DNA from: Gammaproteobacteria bacterium
GTDB taxonomy: Bacteria; Pseudomonadota; Gammaproteobacteria; UBA6429; Thiohalophilaceae
Assembly (NCBI GenBank): GCA_011052165.1
Contig: DRJN01000182.1
Span: 1 to 7,880 of the forward strand
Direction of reading: 5' to 3'
DNA length: 7,880 nt
A program made the position numbers and the translations under genes. Under the pieces are notes generated by a model. That model ran no database searches. It had not been told where the DNA came from and saw nothing but the letters and a program-made list of their open reading frames with translations. Below, piece by piece: positions 1-6,436 of this stretch; position 1 is the stretch's first letter, and each line of letters opens with the position of its first letter.

Positions 1-141
1 GCGGGGCTGGGCATCGGCGCCTTTTTCAGCCTCTACATTGTACCGTTGATGTATTTGTATCTGGCCCGGGATGCGGCCAGTATGCGCGAAACGGAGGCGC
101 AACAGCGCCGTGATCTCGAAACGCTGGAAGGTGAAGGCTAA
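1..141 (+). CDS. RND-family efflux transporter, C-terminal end (5' truncated)
   Basis: The first frame is open from the window edge and ends with TAA after 47 codons. About the first 22 residues are hydrophobic and carry a GxGxFFSLYIVPLMYLYLA pattern. This resembles the last transmembrane helix of RND (AcrB/MexB/MdtB-like) inner-membrane pumps, where a conserved Val-Pro sits mid-helix. A charged, Glu/Arg/Gln-rich tail of about 25 residues follows and would lie in the cytoplasm. If so, this is the proton-driven pump subunit of a tripartite exporter. Substrate and subfamily cannot be judged from so little sequence. The gene converges with olsF, and a hairpin lies just after its stop. The assignment rests on the helix pattern alone. 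Confidence 0.6.
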   Translation, partial: AGLGIGAFFSLYIVPLMYLYLARDAASMRETEAQQRRDLETLEGEG

Positions 142-160
142 TCAGGGAAGGAAATAAACC

Positions 161-180
161 CCCCGCAACAAGCTGCGGGG
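161..180 (-). terminator. Rho-independent terminator of olsF, possibly shared with the transporter gene
   Basis: CCCCGCA (161-167) and TGCGGGG (174-180) form a perfect 7-bp GC-rich stem with a 6-base loop. Read on the - strand, the stem is followed by GGTTTATTTCC, a T-rich run suited to ending the olsF transcript, which stops 22 bases earlier. On the + strand no comparable T-run follows, so the end of the transporter transcript is less certain. The element lies between two convergent stop codons. Confidence 0.7.
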
Positions 181-201
181 CAGGCATTAAACCCAAAGAG
201 A

Positions 202-2049
202 TTAAGAGGCTTCAGGCAGTTTTTCTTCGCCTTGTTCCACCAGAAAGGCCTCAGCGGATTTGCCCATATAACGCCGCAGCACGCGCGGATCGGTGTCTCT
301 CAGATCTACCATGATCAGGCCATCGATGGCGTCATTGAAGTCTTTGTCCACATTGAAAGCCAGGAGGTGGCCGCCCATCTTCAGATATTGCTTGATCAGG
401 ATGGGCACGCCTTTCCCATCCGGTTCTAACTGCGCCAGCAGCTCCGAGACATCGTCCACATCCCGGGATTGGCGTGCGGCATCCTGACAGAGTTTTTTCA
501 GATCTTTTTGTTGACGAAAAGGCCGTCGCGGTTTCACCAGACGTCCCAGATCCGGCAGGGAGTGATTCACCTTGAGGAACTCCACCAGCAATTGTTGGGA
601 GTGATTCTGGTAATCGTTGCTGATACTGACCGGCCCGAACAATATCCGGTAACGCGGGTGCCGCGCCACGTACTGGCCGATGCCTTTCCATAGCAGCATC
701 AGTGGCGCAAAACTGCGCTGATATTCCTGGCGCACAAAGGAACGCCCCAACTCCAGCGCCGGGCTGATGGTATTCAGGAGTTTCCGCCGGTAACGGAACA
801 GTGACTGGCTATAGAGTCCCTTCTTGCCAAAGCGGGCAAGGATATTGTCGGATTCACCCAGACGGTAGGCGCCGACCACCTCACGGCTTTGCGGGCGCCA
901 GACAAACAAATGGAGGTAGTAGCTGTCATAGAGATCAATATCCAGAGACTTGCCGGTGCCTTCACCGTTAGCGCGGAACGTCGTTTCACGCAGGCGGCCA
1001 ATCTCATTCAGCAAGCGGGGAATCTGCCGGGAGCGGGCGTAATAAACCATAAACTCGTTGTTTTCGACCAGACATTGTTCGTTCGGCAATGCGGCAACCT
1101 CAGCCTCCAGGACGTCGAGAGATTCCGGCTCGGCAACCGGTTGCCGGTTCATGTCGGACTCTACGGCTTTCCCTGCTTTGGCGGCGACCGCAGGCTGGCC
1201 GCGATGCAGCATTTCTGTACGCAGACGCAGGTAATCCGTTATCGCGGTAACATCTTTGTTGAAACCAGTCAGACGTTTTTTGCTAATGACATCACCCACG
1301 CGAACCACCAGCGTTTGACCGCCTTTATTGATCATCTCACGCGGCAGTAGCGCGGTGCGCAGGCGCGGGTGCAACAGGCCGGCAAGTTGAAACATCGCCC
1401 CGTTACGGCCCTCAAAGAATACCGGTAGAACCGGGACGTTGCTGCGGCGGACGATGCGCCCGATACTGGAATGCCAGACCGGATCCGCTACCGTGCGGCG
1501 GCGCAGATCCAGGTGGGCCACTTCTCCCGCCGGGAAGACGACCAGGACGCCGCCTCTGTCAACCCAGCGCATGGCTTCTTTCATCGGTGACATATTACGG
1601 TGCGTTGCGCCCGCGCCGTTCAGGACATCGACGCCAATAAACAGATCGCTGATCTCGGGAATACGCTGAAGCAGACCATTAGCCAGAATCTTCACATCAT
1701 CACGCAGGCCACGCAGCATGGCCGCCATGATGACGCCTTCGATCGCGCCAAAGGGATGGTTCGCCACAATGATCAGGCCGCCTTCACGCGGAATGCGCGT
1801 TAGCCCCTGGTCCGCCACGTGATAATCAATATTGAACAGCTCTAGAACGATCCGGAGGAAATCCCGGTCATCCCGGGTTTCCGGCAAATCTGCATAGAGA
1901 CGGTTAAGGTGATCAAGATAACATGCCTTTTCCATCACACTTTCAAGTAAGCCGCCCAGGTGGTGTCTGACACCATAGCCCCGCGTTCCGGCCAGAACGC
2001 CGTTAAGTTTAAAGGGTTGGCTGTTTGTCACCCGTGTCATCTGACTCAT
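202..2049 (-). CDS. olsF: Bifunctional ornithine lipid synthase OlsF (O- plus N-acyltransferase)
   Basis: This 615-residue protein has two acyltransferase halves. The N-terminal half (about 85-260) is PlsC/OlsA-like, with an NHPFGAIEG catalytic motif at 97-105 and a substrate-binding FPAGE at 172-176. A low-complexity linker runs from about 283 to 325. The C-terminal half (about 330-560) has the GNAT-like fold of OlsB and 'putative hemolysin' proteins, with RLRETTFRANGEGTG at 352-366, ELGRSFV at 433-439 and GPVSISNDY at 472-480. In the known OlsF family, the C-terminal half N-acylates ornithine with a 3-hydroxyacyl chain and the N-terminal half adds the second acyl chain, giving phosphorus-free ornithine lipid at the inner membrane. 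The frame is open back to an ATG at 2133, but I chose the ATG at 2049: it has GGGGA six bases upstream, and the likely -10 box (2085-2090) lies inside the longer version. A monofunctional hemolysin-like acyltransferase is a less likely alternative. Confidence 0.82.
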   Translation of the reverse strand: MSQMTRVTNSQPFKLNGVLAGTRGYGVRHHLGGLLESVMEKACYLDHLNRLYADLPETRDDRDFLRIVLELFNIDYHVADQGLTRIPREGGLIIVANHPFGAIEGVIMAAMLRGLRDDVKILANGLLQRIPEISDLFIGVDVLNGAGATHRNMSPMKEAMRWVDRGGVLVVFPAGEVAHLDLRRRTVADPVWHSSIGRIVRRSNVPVLPVFFEGRNGAMFQLAGLLHPRLRTALLPREMINKGGQTLVVRVGDVISKKRLTGFNKDVTAITDYLRLRTEMLHRGQPAVAAKAGKAVESDMNRQPVAEPESLDVLEAEVAALPNEQCLVENNEFMVYYARSRQIPRLLNEIGRLRETTFRANGEGTGKSLDIDLYDSYYLHLFVWRPQSREVVGAYRLGESDNILARFGKKGLYSQSLFRYRRKLLNTISPALELGRSFVRQEYQRSFAPLMLLWKGIGQYVARHPRYRILFGPVSISNDYQNHSQQLLVEFLKVNHSLPDLGRLVKPRRPFRQQKDLKKLCQDAARQSRDVDDVSELLAQLEPDGKGVPILIKQYLKMGGHLLAFNVDKDFNDAIDGLIMVDLRDTDPRVLRRYMGKSAEAFLVEQGEEKLPEAS

Positions 2050-2055
2050 AAACAA

Positions 2056-2060
2056 TCCCC
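2056..2060 (-). promoter_or_regulatory. Ribosome binding site deciding the olsF start
   Basis: On the - strand GGGGA stands six bases before the ATG at 2049. It is the main reason for preferring this start over the ATG at 2133. Confidence 0.65.
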
Positions 2061-2084
2061 ATGATGATGAGTAAACTAAAGGTA

Positions 2085-2140
2085 AGTCTAGATGCAGAAA
2101 ATGACACTTTATTGAACGAATAAAGACATCCATATGACAA
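2085..2140 (-). promoter_or_regulatory. PHO-box array and -10 box of the olsF promoter (predicted PhoB-dependent)
   Basis: Four heptamers on the - strand match the PHO half-site CTGTCAT at exactly 11-base steps: TTGTCAT (2140-2134, 6 of 7), ATGTCTT (2129-2123, 5 of 7), CGTTCAA (2118-2112, 4 of 7) and GTGTCAT (2107-2101, 6 of 7). The four-base spacers are ATGG, TATT and TAAA. Exactly ten bases after the last half-site comes TAGACT (2090-2085), matching four of six bases of a sigma-70 -10 box. The known E. coli phoA promoter has the same plan: PHO box in place of a -35, about ten bases, then the -10. Transcription would start near 2078 and give a leader of about 30 bases. A 7-bp inverted repeat (2107-2125) lies within the array. 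The matches are seen; PhoB control is inferred, and supported by the known phosphate control of ornithine lipid genes. Confidence 0.6.
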
Positions 2141-2142
2141 TT

Positions 2143-2182
2143 CGGTCAATAAATATTCATAAATCTGTTACATGGCGGTCAT
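2143..2182 (+). promoter_or_regulatory. PHO-box array facing the plcP-like gene
   Basis: The + strand carries a second series at exact 11-base steps: CGGTCAA (2143-2149, 5 of 7 against CTGTCAT), TATTCAT (2154-2160, 4 of 7), CTGTTAC (2165-2171, 5 of 7) and CGGTCAT (2176-2182, 6 of 7). The spacers are TAAA, AAAT and ATGG. It begins two bases from the start of the olsF-facing series, so the two run back to back. The weak point is the -10: ten bases past the last half-site stands CAAGGT, a poor match. CATAAG (2180-2185) and TAAGAA (2182-2187) are alternatives. A transcript starting near 2200 would favour the ATG at 2230 over the GTG at 2197. Confidence 0.5.
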
Positions 2183-2215
2183 AAGAAACAGGCAAGGTGG
2201 CCTCGTGTCAGAGGC

Positions 2216-2221
2216 AGAGGG
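2216..2221 (+). promoter_or_regulatory. Ribosome binding site deciding the plcP-like start
   Basis: AGAGGG lies eight bases before the ATG at 2230. The in-frame GTG at 2197 would add 11 residues, but it has only a weak purine run before it and the extra residues show no family-like pattern. Confidence 0.6.
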
Positions 2222-2229
2222 TTGTCAAC

Positions 2230-3147
2230 ATGTCATCATTCAAACAACGTGCAGTCTTTATATCCGATACACATCTCGGTACACGTGATGCCCAGACCGA
2301 GTATTTGCTCGATTTTTTGCGCAATACCGAATGTGAATACCTCTATCTGCTCGGTGATATCATTGATATCTGGAAGCTACGCTCAGGTTGGCACTGGCCA
2401 CAGGGCAATAATGATTTATTGCAACTGGTGTTTAAAAAAGCGCGCACCGGTACCCGGGTAATCTACATCCCCGGAAATCATGACGAAATGTTACGCAAAT
2501 ACGCGGGCAGCGATTTTAATGGCATTCAGATCCAACTGGATGCGGTGCATGAAACCGCCGATGGCCGCCGCTTGTTACTCATTCATGGTGACGAATTTGA
2601 CAGTGTGGTGGCCAGCAACCAGTGGCTGGCGCATATTGGCAGCTGGGCCTATGATGTTCTGCTCTGGCTGAACCGTCACTTCAATAACCTGCGCCGACGC
2701 CTGGGCTTCCCCTATTGGTCGCTCTCGCACTATCTGAAACACAAGGTCAAAAATGCGGTGAACTTTATCAGCAGCTTTGAACAGGCGCTGGTGCGTGAAG
2801 CTCGCCAACGCGGCGTCGACGGCATTGTCTGCGGACACATCCACCATGCTGCAATCGAAAATATGGATGGCATCATCTATGCCAACTCCGGCGACTGGGT
2901 AGAAAACTGTACCGCTCTGACTGAAGATGCGCAAGGCCGGATGCGTATTATTCATTGGCTGGAGGAAAGTGCTGTTCTTCTATCAGGAGAGGAAGGATGG
3001 GGGTCTTATCTGGGTGTGCCGGAAGATAGCAAAGAACCGGACCTTCTGAGAAGTCCCTATTCTGCCCGTTGGGAATTGCAGGAGCAGGAGTCTGTAGACT
3101 ATATGATCGATTGGATCGATGTCCCGGCGAATGACTCATCAGCCTAA
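2230..3147 (+). CDS. plcP: PlcP-like metallophosphoesterase (phospholipase C; often annotated UDP-2,3-diacylglucosamine diphosphatase)
   Basis: This 305-residue calcineurin-like phosphoesterase has all five metal-site blocks: SDTHLG (12-17), LGDIID (41-46), GNHDE (82-86), HGDEF (119-123) and CGHIHH (201-206). It is soluble and has no signal peptide. Such proteins are often annotated as LpxH, but E. coli LpxH is about 240 residues and has GNRD and GHTHR blocks, whereas this protein has GNHD and GHIHH. It also has NNLRRRLGFPYWSLS (152-166) and KVKNAVNFI (172-180), which I recall from PlcP of Sinorhizobium and marine bacteria. PlcP is induced by PhoB and splits phosphatidylcholine (and less well phosphatidylethanolamine) into diacylglycerol and a phospho-head group. 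Residues from about 250 to 305 form an acidic extension beyond the catalytic fold. The divergent olsF and the PHO-like array upstream fit a role in phosphate-saving lipid remodelling. An LpxH-type or other lipid-phosphate hydrolase remains possible; the fold is certain, the substrate is inferred. Confidence 0.7.
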   Translation: MSSFKQRAVFISDTHLGTRDAQTEYLLDFLRNTECEYLYLLGDIIDIWKLRSGWHWPQGNNDLLQLVFKKARTGTRVIYIPGNHDEMLRKYAGSDFNGIQIQLDAVHETADGRRLLLIHGDEFDSVVASNQWLAHIGSWAYDVLLWLNRHFNNLRRRLGFPYWSLSHYLKHKVKNAVNFISSFEQALVREARQRGVDGIVCGHIHHAAIENMDGIIYANSGDWVENCTALTEDAQGRMRIIHWLEESAVLLSGEEGWGSYLGVPEDSKEPDLLRSPYSARWELQEQESVDYMIDWIDVPANDSSA

Positions 3148-3150
3148 AAA

Positions 3151-3176
3151 TGGCACCCAGGCGGTTTCTGGAAGCC
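3151..3176. terminator. Bidirectional Rho-independent terminator between plcP and srkA
   Basis: GGC (3152-3154) pairs with GCC (3174-3176) and CCAG (3157-3160) with CTGG (3168-3171). A 2x2 internal loop separates the two helices and a 7-base loop closes the hairpin. On the + strand TTTT follows directly (3177-3180). On the - strand the hairpin is followed by ATTTTT, the complement of an A-run that includes the plcP stop codon. It therefore suits both convergent genes. The split stem makes it weaker than a typical terminator. Confidence 0.6.
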
Positions 3177-3216
3177 TTTTCGTGGGGAGCGGGATCCCGC
3201 GCGTTGTCCTGTGTTT

Positions 3217-4206
3217 TCAGCGAATATCAATGGCGGGTGTAGAAAGCCGCTCCGCCTGTTCGCGCAGGCTGTAAAGCTGTTCTTCCCAGTAACGGGGCGT
3301 GTTAAACCAGGGAAAGGCGTACGGAAAAGCAGGATCGCGCCAGCGCCGCGCCAGCCAGGCGCTGTAGTGCAACATGCGTAGCGCACGCAAGGGTTCAATA
3401 AGCTGTAATTCCAGCAGATCAAAATCAAAGAAAGTCGTATAGCCTTCCAGAATCTGCCGCATCTGGATGCTCATCTGTTCCTGGTTACCGCTGAGCAGCA
3501 TCCAGAGATCCTGGATCGCCGGGCCACTGAGGCAGTCGTCCAGATCGACAAAATGGGGGCCGGTATCGGTCCAGAGGATATTGCCGGGGTGGCAGTCGCC
3601 GTGCAGGCGTAGCTCACGCAGGGGCGCGAGGGCCTCCCAGGTGTTTTCGATTTGAGTCAGCACCTCCTCTGCGGCCAGCCGGTAGTTATGCAGGATCTCG
3701 GCGGGGATAAAATCATTTGTCAGCAGGTAGTCCAGCGCCTCGCGGCCGAAACGCTGCGTGGTCAAGCGCGGACGATGGGCAAAGCGACGGCTATTACCCA
3801 GCGCATGGATACGGCCGAGAAAACGGCCCAACTGCCGCAGATGTTCCGGATCACTCAGTTCCGGCGAGCGGCCGCCACGGCGGGGAAACAGCGCAAAGCG
3901 GTAACCCTGATAATTGTGCAAGGTGTGCTGATGGGCGTCCGGCAAGGGTGGCACGACCGGAATTTCCTGTGCCGCCAGTTCCAGACTAAAATCATGTTCC
4001 TCGACAATCGCCTCATCTTTCCAGCGCCCGGGCCGATAGAATTTGGCAATGATGAACCCGCCATCCTCAAGGCCAATCTGATAAACCCGGTTTTCATAAC
4101 TGTTCAGCGCCAGCAAGCTCCCGCTGGCCCGGTAATCGTGGGCGTCCACGGCATCGAGAATGACGTCCGGCGTCAGATCCGCATAAGGTAAAGATTTATC
4201 GACCAT
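3217..4206 (-). CDS. srkA: Stress response kinase A (SrkA/YihE/RdoA-type protein kinase)
   Basis: The 329-residue protein matches the usual SrkA length (E. coli about 328) and has the APH/choline-kinase-like fold of that family. NSYENRVYQIG (35-45) forms the glycine-poor nucleotide loop region, and K55 in IIAKFYRP is the likely ATP-binding lysine. RLHGDCHPGNILW (200-212) is the catalytic loop, with D204 as the expected catalytic base and N209 as a metal ligand. FVDLDDC (219-225) replaces the DFG motif. SrkA is a cytosolic Ser/Thr kinase that protects cells under envelope and oxidative stress; its targets are poorly defined. The start at 4206 is supported by AGGAAA ending four bases upstream. 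No key residue is missing. The gene stands alone between a convergent neighbour and a divergent one. I see no convincing -35/-10 pair in its leader. Confidence 0.9.
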   Translation of the reverse strand: MVDKSLPYADLTPDVILDAVDAHDYRASGSLLALNSYENRVYQIGLEDGGFIIAKFYRPGRWKDEAIVEEHDFSLELAAQEIPVVPPLPDAHQHTLHNYQGYRFALFPRRGGRSPELSDPEHLRQLGRFLGRIHALGNSRRFAHRPRLTTQRFGREALDYLLTNDFIPAEILHNYRLAAEEVLTQIENTWEALAPLRELRLHGDCHPGNILWTDTGPHFVDLDDCLSGPAIQDLWMLLSGNQEQMSIQMRQILEGYTTFFDFDLLELQLIEPLRALRMLHYSAWLARRWRDPAFPYAFPWFNTPRYWEEQLYSLREQAERLSTPAIDIR

Positions 4207-4252
4207 TCGATTTCCTGTTGTGATTCATCGTGTTAAATTAGCGGCTCTCTCA

Positions 4253-4284
4253 CCGGCGCAGTAGACTGCCCTACACGACGCCGG
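4253..4284. promoter_or_regulatory. Two-tier hairpin in the srkA/prlC intergenic region
   Basis: CCGGCG (4253-4258) pairs with CGCCGG (4279-4284). Inside it GTAG (4261-4264) pairs with CTAC (4271-4274) around a 6-base loop. The two helices are separated by two bases on one side and four on the other. No T-run follows on either strand, so it is not a standard terminator. It lies about 50 bases before the chosen prlC start and just under 50 bases before srkA on the other strand. It could be a leader RNA structure or a protein-binding palindrome; its role is unknown. Upstream, TG-T-TAAATT (4231-4239) is a weak extended -10 candidate for prlC. Confidence 0.4.
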
Positions 4285-4335
4285 CAGACCCCTTAACTTA
4301 TTATGACAAACAATACCCGCAAGGTTTCGATCAAT

Positions 4336-6411
4336 ATGCCTAATCCCCTGCTCGACATGACCGGCCTGCCACCGTTTTCCCGTATCCAACCCGGGCACGT
4401 CGAACCCGCTATCGATATTCTGCTGGGCGAAATCCGCGAAACGGTAAACCAGCGTCTCGATGACTACGCAGGCTGCTATAGCTGGGACAACCTGATTCAG
4501 CCGCTGGAAGACAGGGATGATCGGCTGGGTCGGGCGTGGTCACCGGTGAGCCATATGAACTCGGTGGTCAACAGCAAGGCGTTGCGCAAGGCTTACAATG
4601 CTTGTCTGCCGAAGCTAAGTGAGTATGCCACGGAAATGGGCCAGAATCGCAGGCTCTATGAAGCGTACAAATTCATAAAAGAGAGTCCGGGCTTTGCTGA
4701 GCTGGATCGGGCGCAGCAGAAAATCATCGACAATGCCCTGCGCGACTTTCATCTCTCCGGCGTGGATTTGTCTGAGGAAAAGAAAACCCGCTATCGGGAA
4801 ATTCGTCAGCGCCTGTCACAACTGGCCACGCGTTACGAAGAAAATGTGCTGGACGCCACCCAGGCCTGGAGCCTCCTGATTGAGCAGGAATCCCGCCTGG
4901 CCGGGCTGCCGGATTTCGCCCGGGCCATGGCGAAGCAGGCGGCGCAGCAGAAAGAAAAAACCGGCTGGCTGTTCACGCTGGACTTTCCTTCTTATCACGC
5001 GGTGATTACCTATGCGGATGATCGTGCCCTGCGTGAGGAAATTCACCGGGCCTATGTGACCCGCGCCTCGGATCTGTTTGTGCTTCAGGCCCCCGATCCC
5101 GATGCGGGCAAATGGGACAATGCGGAGGTGATGGAGGGGCTTCTCGCCCTGCGTCATGAATCAGCTCAACTACTGGGCTACCCGAACTATGCCGAACGCT
5201 CACTGGTTACCAAGATGGCCGATTCCCCTCAACGGGTGATCGGTTTCCTGCGTGACCTGGCGCAACGGGCCAAACCGGTGGCGGAAAAAGAATGGCAGGC
5301 GCTACAGGACTTTGCCCGTGAGCATTACAGCATCAGTGAACTACAGCCCTGGGACATCGCCTGTTACTCAGAGAAATTGCGCCAGCACACCTTTGACATC
5401 AGCCAGGAAGAACTGAAACCGTACTTTCCGGAAACGCGCGTCATCCCCGGCATGTTCGAAGTGGTGAAACGGCTTTATGGCCTGACCATTCATGAAGTCG
5501 AGGGTATTGATACCTGGCACAAAGATGTCCGTTTTTTTGATATCTATGATGAAGATAACGAACTGCGGGGCCAGTTCTATCTGGATCTCTACGCGCGGGA
5601 GAATAAGCGCGGCGGCGCCTGGATGGATGACTGTATTGATCGCAGGCGCTATCCCGATGGTCATGTGCAAACACCGGTTGCCTATCTGACCTGCAATTTG
5701 ACGCCCCCTATTGCCGGCGAACCCGCGCAATTTACTCACGATGAAGTCATCACCCTGTTTCATGAATTCGGTCATGGCCTGCATCATATGCTGACCCGGG
5801 TAGACTATCCTGGCGTTTCGGGTATCAATGGTGTGGCCTGGGATGCCGTGGAGTTGCCCAGTCAGTTCATGGAAAACTGGTGCTGGGAAAAGGAAGCGCT
5901 TGATTTAATCTGTGGCCATGTCAAAACCGGCGACCCCCTGCCCGATGACTTGTTCGATAAAATGTATGCAGCACGGAATTTTCAATCCGGCATGCAGATG
6001 GTGCGGCAACTGGAGTTTTCCCTGTTCGATTTCCATTTGTATCTGGATTATGATCCGGTGGACACTTCAGCCGGAGCACAGCGGGTACAGAAAACACTGG
6101 ATCAGGTGCGTGCCGAAGTTGCAGTCATCCCGCCTGCGCCTTACAACCGTTTTCAAAACAGTTTTTCACATATCTTTGCGGGTGGTTATGCCGCGGGCTA
6201 CTACAGTTACAAGTGGGCGGAAGTTCTGTCGGCGGATGCCTTTTCATTGTTCGAAGAACAGGGTATTTTTGATCCTGACAGCGGCCGCAAATTTCTGCAC
6301 AACATTCTTGAGCAGGGCGGCACCAAAGAACCCATGGATCTGTTCGTGGACTTCCGCGGCAGAGAGCCGCACATTGATGCGCTTCTGCGTCACAGCGGAA
6401 TTGCAGAATAA
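4336..6411 (+). CDS. prlC: Oligopeptidase A (M3 zinc metallopeptidase)
   Basis: This 691-residue cytosolic peptidase belongs to the thimet oligopeptidase family. It degrades short peptides, including cleaved signal peptides. The zinc site is complete: HEFGH at 476-480 (ligands H476 and H480, catalytic E477) with the third ligand E506 in VELPSQ. FSHIFAGGYAAGYYSYKW (610-627) holds the conserved substrate-binding His and Tyr residues. The frame extends back to an ATG at 4303, but I prefer the one at 4336. Its product begins MPNPLLDMTGLPPFSR, which lines up with the start of E. coli PrlC (MTNPLLTPFELPPFS, from memory), and AAGG lies 11 bases upstream; the earlier ATG has no ribosome binding site. 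Compared with E. coli (680 residues) it has a short insertion near 247-255, between the TRASD and AGKWDN blocks. It probably heads a transcript with the next two genes. Confidence 0.95.
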   Translation: MPNPLLDMTGLPPFSRIQPGHVEPAIDILLGEIRETVNQRLDDYAGCYSWDNLIQPLEDRDDRLGRAWSPVSHMNSVVNSKALRKAYNACLPKLSEYATEMGQNRRLYEAYKFIKESPGFAELDRAQQKIIDNALRDFHLSGVDLSEEKKTRYREIRQRLSQLATRYEENVLDATQAWSLLIEQESRLAGLPDFARAMAKQAAQQKEKTGWLFTLDFPSYHAVITYADDRALREEIHRAYVTRASDLFVLQAPDPDAGKWDNAEVMEGLLALRHESAQLLGYPNYAERSLVTKMADSPQRVIGFLRDLAQRAKPVAEKEWQALQDFAREHYSISELQPWDIACYSEKLRQHTFDISQEELKPYFPETRVIPGMFEVVKRLYGLTIHEVEGIDTWHKDVRFFDIYDEDNELRGQFYLDLYARENKRGGAWMDDCIDRRRYPDGHVQTPVAYLTCNLTPPIAGEPAQFTHDEVITLFHEFGHGLHHMLTRVDYPGVSGINGVAWDAVELPSQFMENWCWEKEALDLICGHVKTGDPLPDDLFDKMYAARNFQSGMQMVRQLEFSLFDFHLYLDYDPVDTSAGAQRVQKTLDQVRAEVAVIPPAPYNRFQNSFSHIFAGGYAAGYYSYKWAEVLSADAFSLFEEQGIFDPDSGRKFLHNILEQGGTKEPMDLFVDFRGREPHIDALLRHSGIAE

Positions 6412-6436
6412 TAAAATCTGACTCAAGGAAAGACCA

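Noticed and set aside
889..1350. Long + strand open frame opposite olsF
   Set aside because: It is an antisense shadow of the well-supported acyltransferase gene and shows no recognisable domain or ribosome binding site. The frames opposite plcP (2575-2955), srkA (3652-4191), prlC (4816-5157 and 5368-5787), the SH3 gene (6527-6994) and ubiD (7462-7839) were dropped for the same reason.
2050..2133. 28-residue N-terminal extension of OlsF from the ATG at 2133
   Set aside because: It has no ribosome binding site, no family-like sequence, and spans the predicted promoter and PHO-like sites. The ATG at 2049 has GGGGA at the right distance.
2111..2140. TTGTCA (2140-2135) with TTCAAT (2116-2111) as a plain sigma-70 promoter for olsF
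   Set aside because: The 18-base spacer is workable, but the four-heptamer 11-base register plus TAGACT ten bases later explains the same bases better. It could still be a basal promoter.
2197..2229. GTG start adding 11 residues to the PlcP-like protein
   Set aside because: The purine run before it is weak, whereas AGAGGG precedes the ATG at 2230. The predicted transcript would begin near or after the GTG.
3189..3200. Perfect 12-bp palindrome GCGGGATCCCGC near the end of srkA
   Set aside because: It has no loop bases and no T-run on either side, and a palindrome this short in GC-rich DNA can arise by chance.
4219..4235. CRP-like site TGTGATTCATCGTGTTA before srkA
   Set aside because: Only the TGTGA half matches; the second half lacks TCACA.
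4303..4335. Upstream ATG of prlC (adds MTNNTRKVSIN)
   Set aside because: Its upstream region is pyrimidine-rich with no ribosome binding site, and the ATG at 4336 aligns with the usual PrlC N-terminus. It is not fully excluded.
5912..6421. 169-codon + strand frame inside prlC
   Set aside because: It is an out-of-frame reading of the conserved PrlC C-terminal region, which contains essential family motifs in the main frame.
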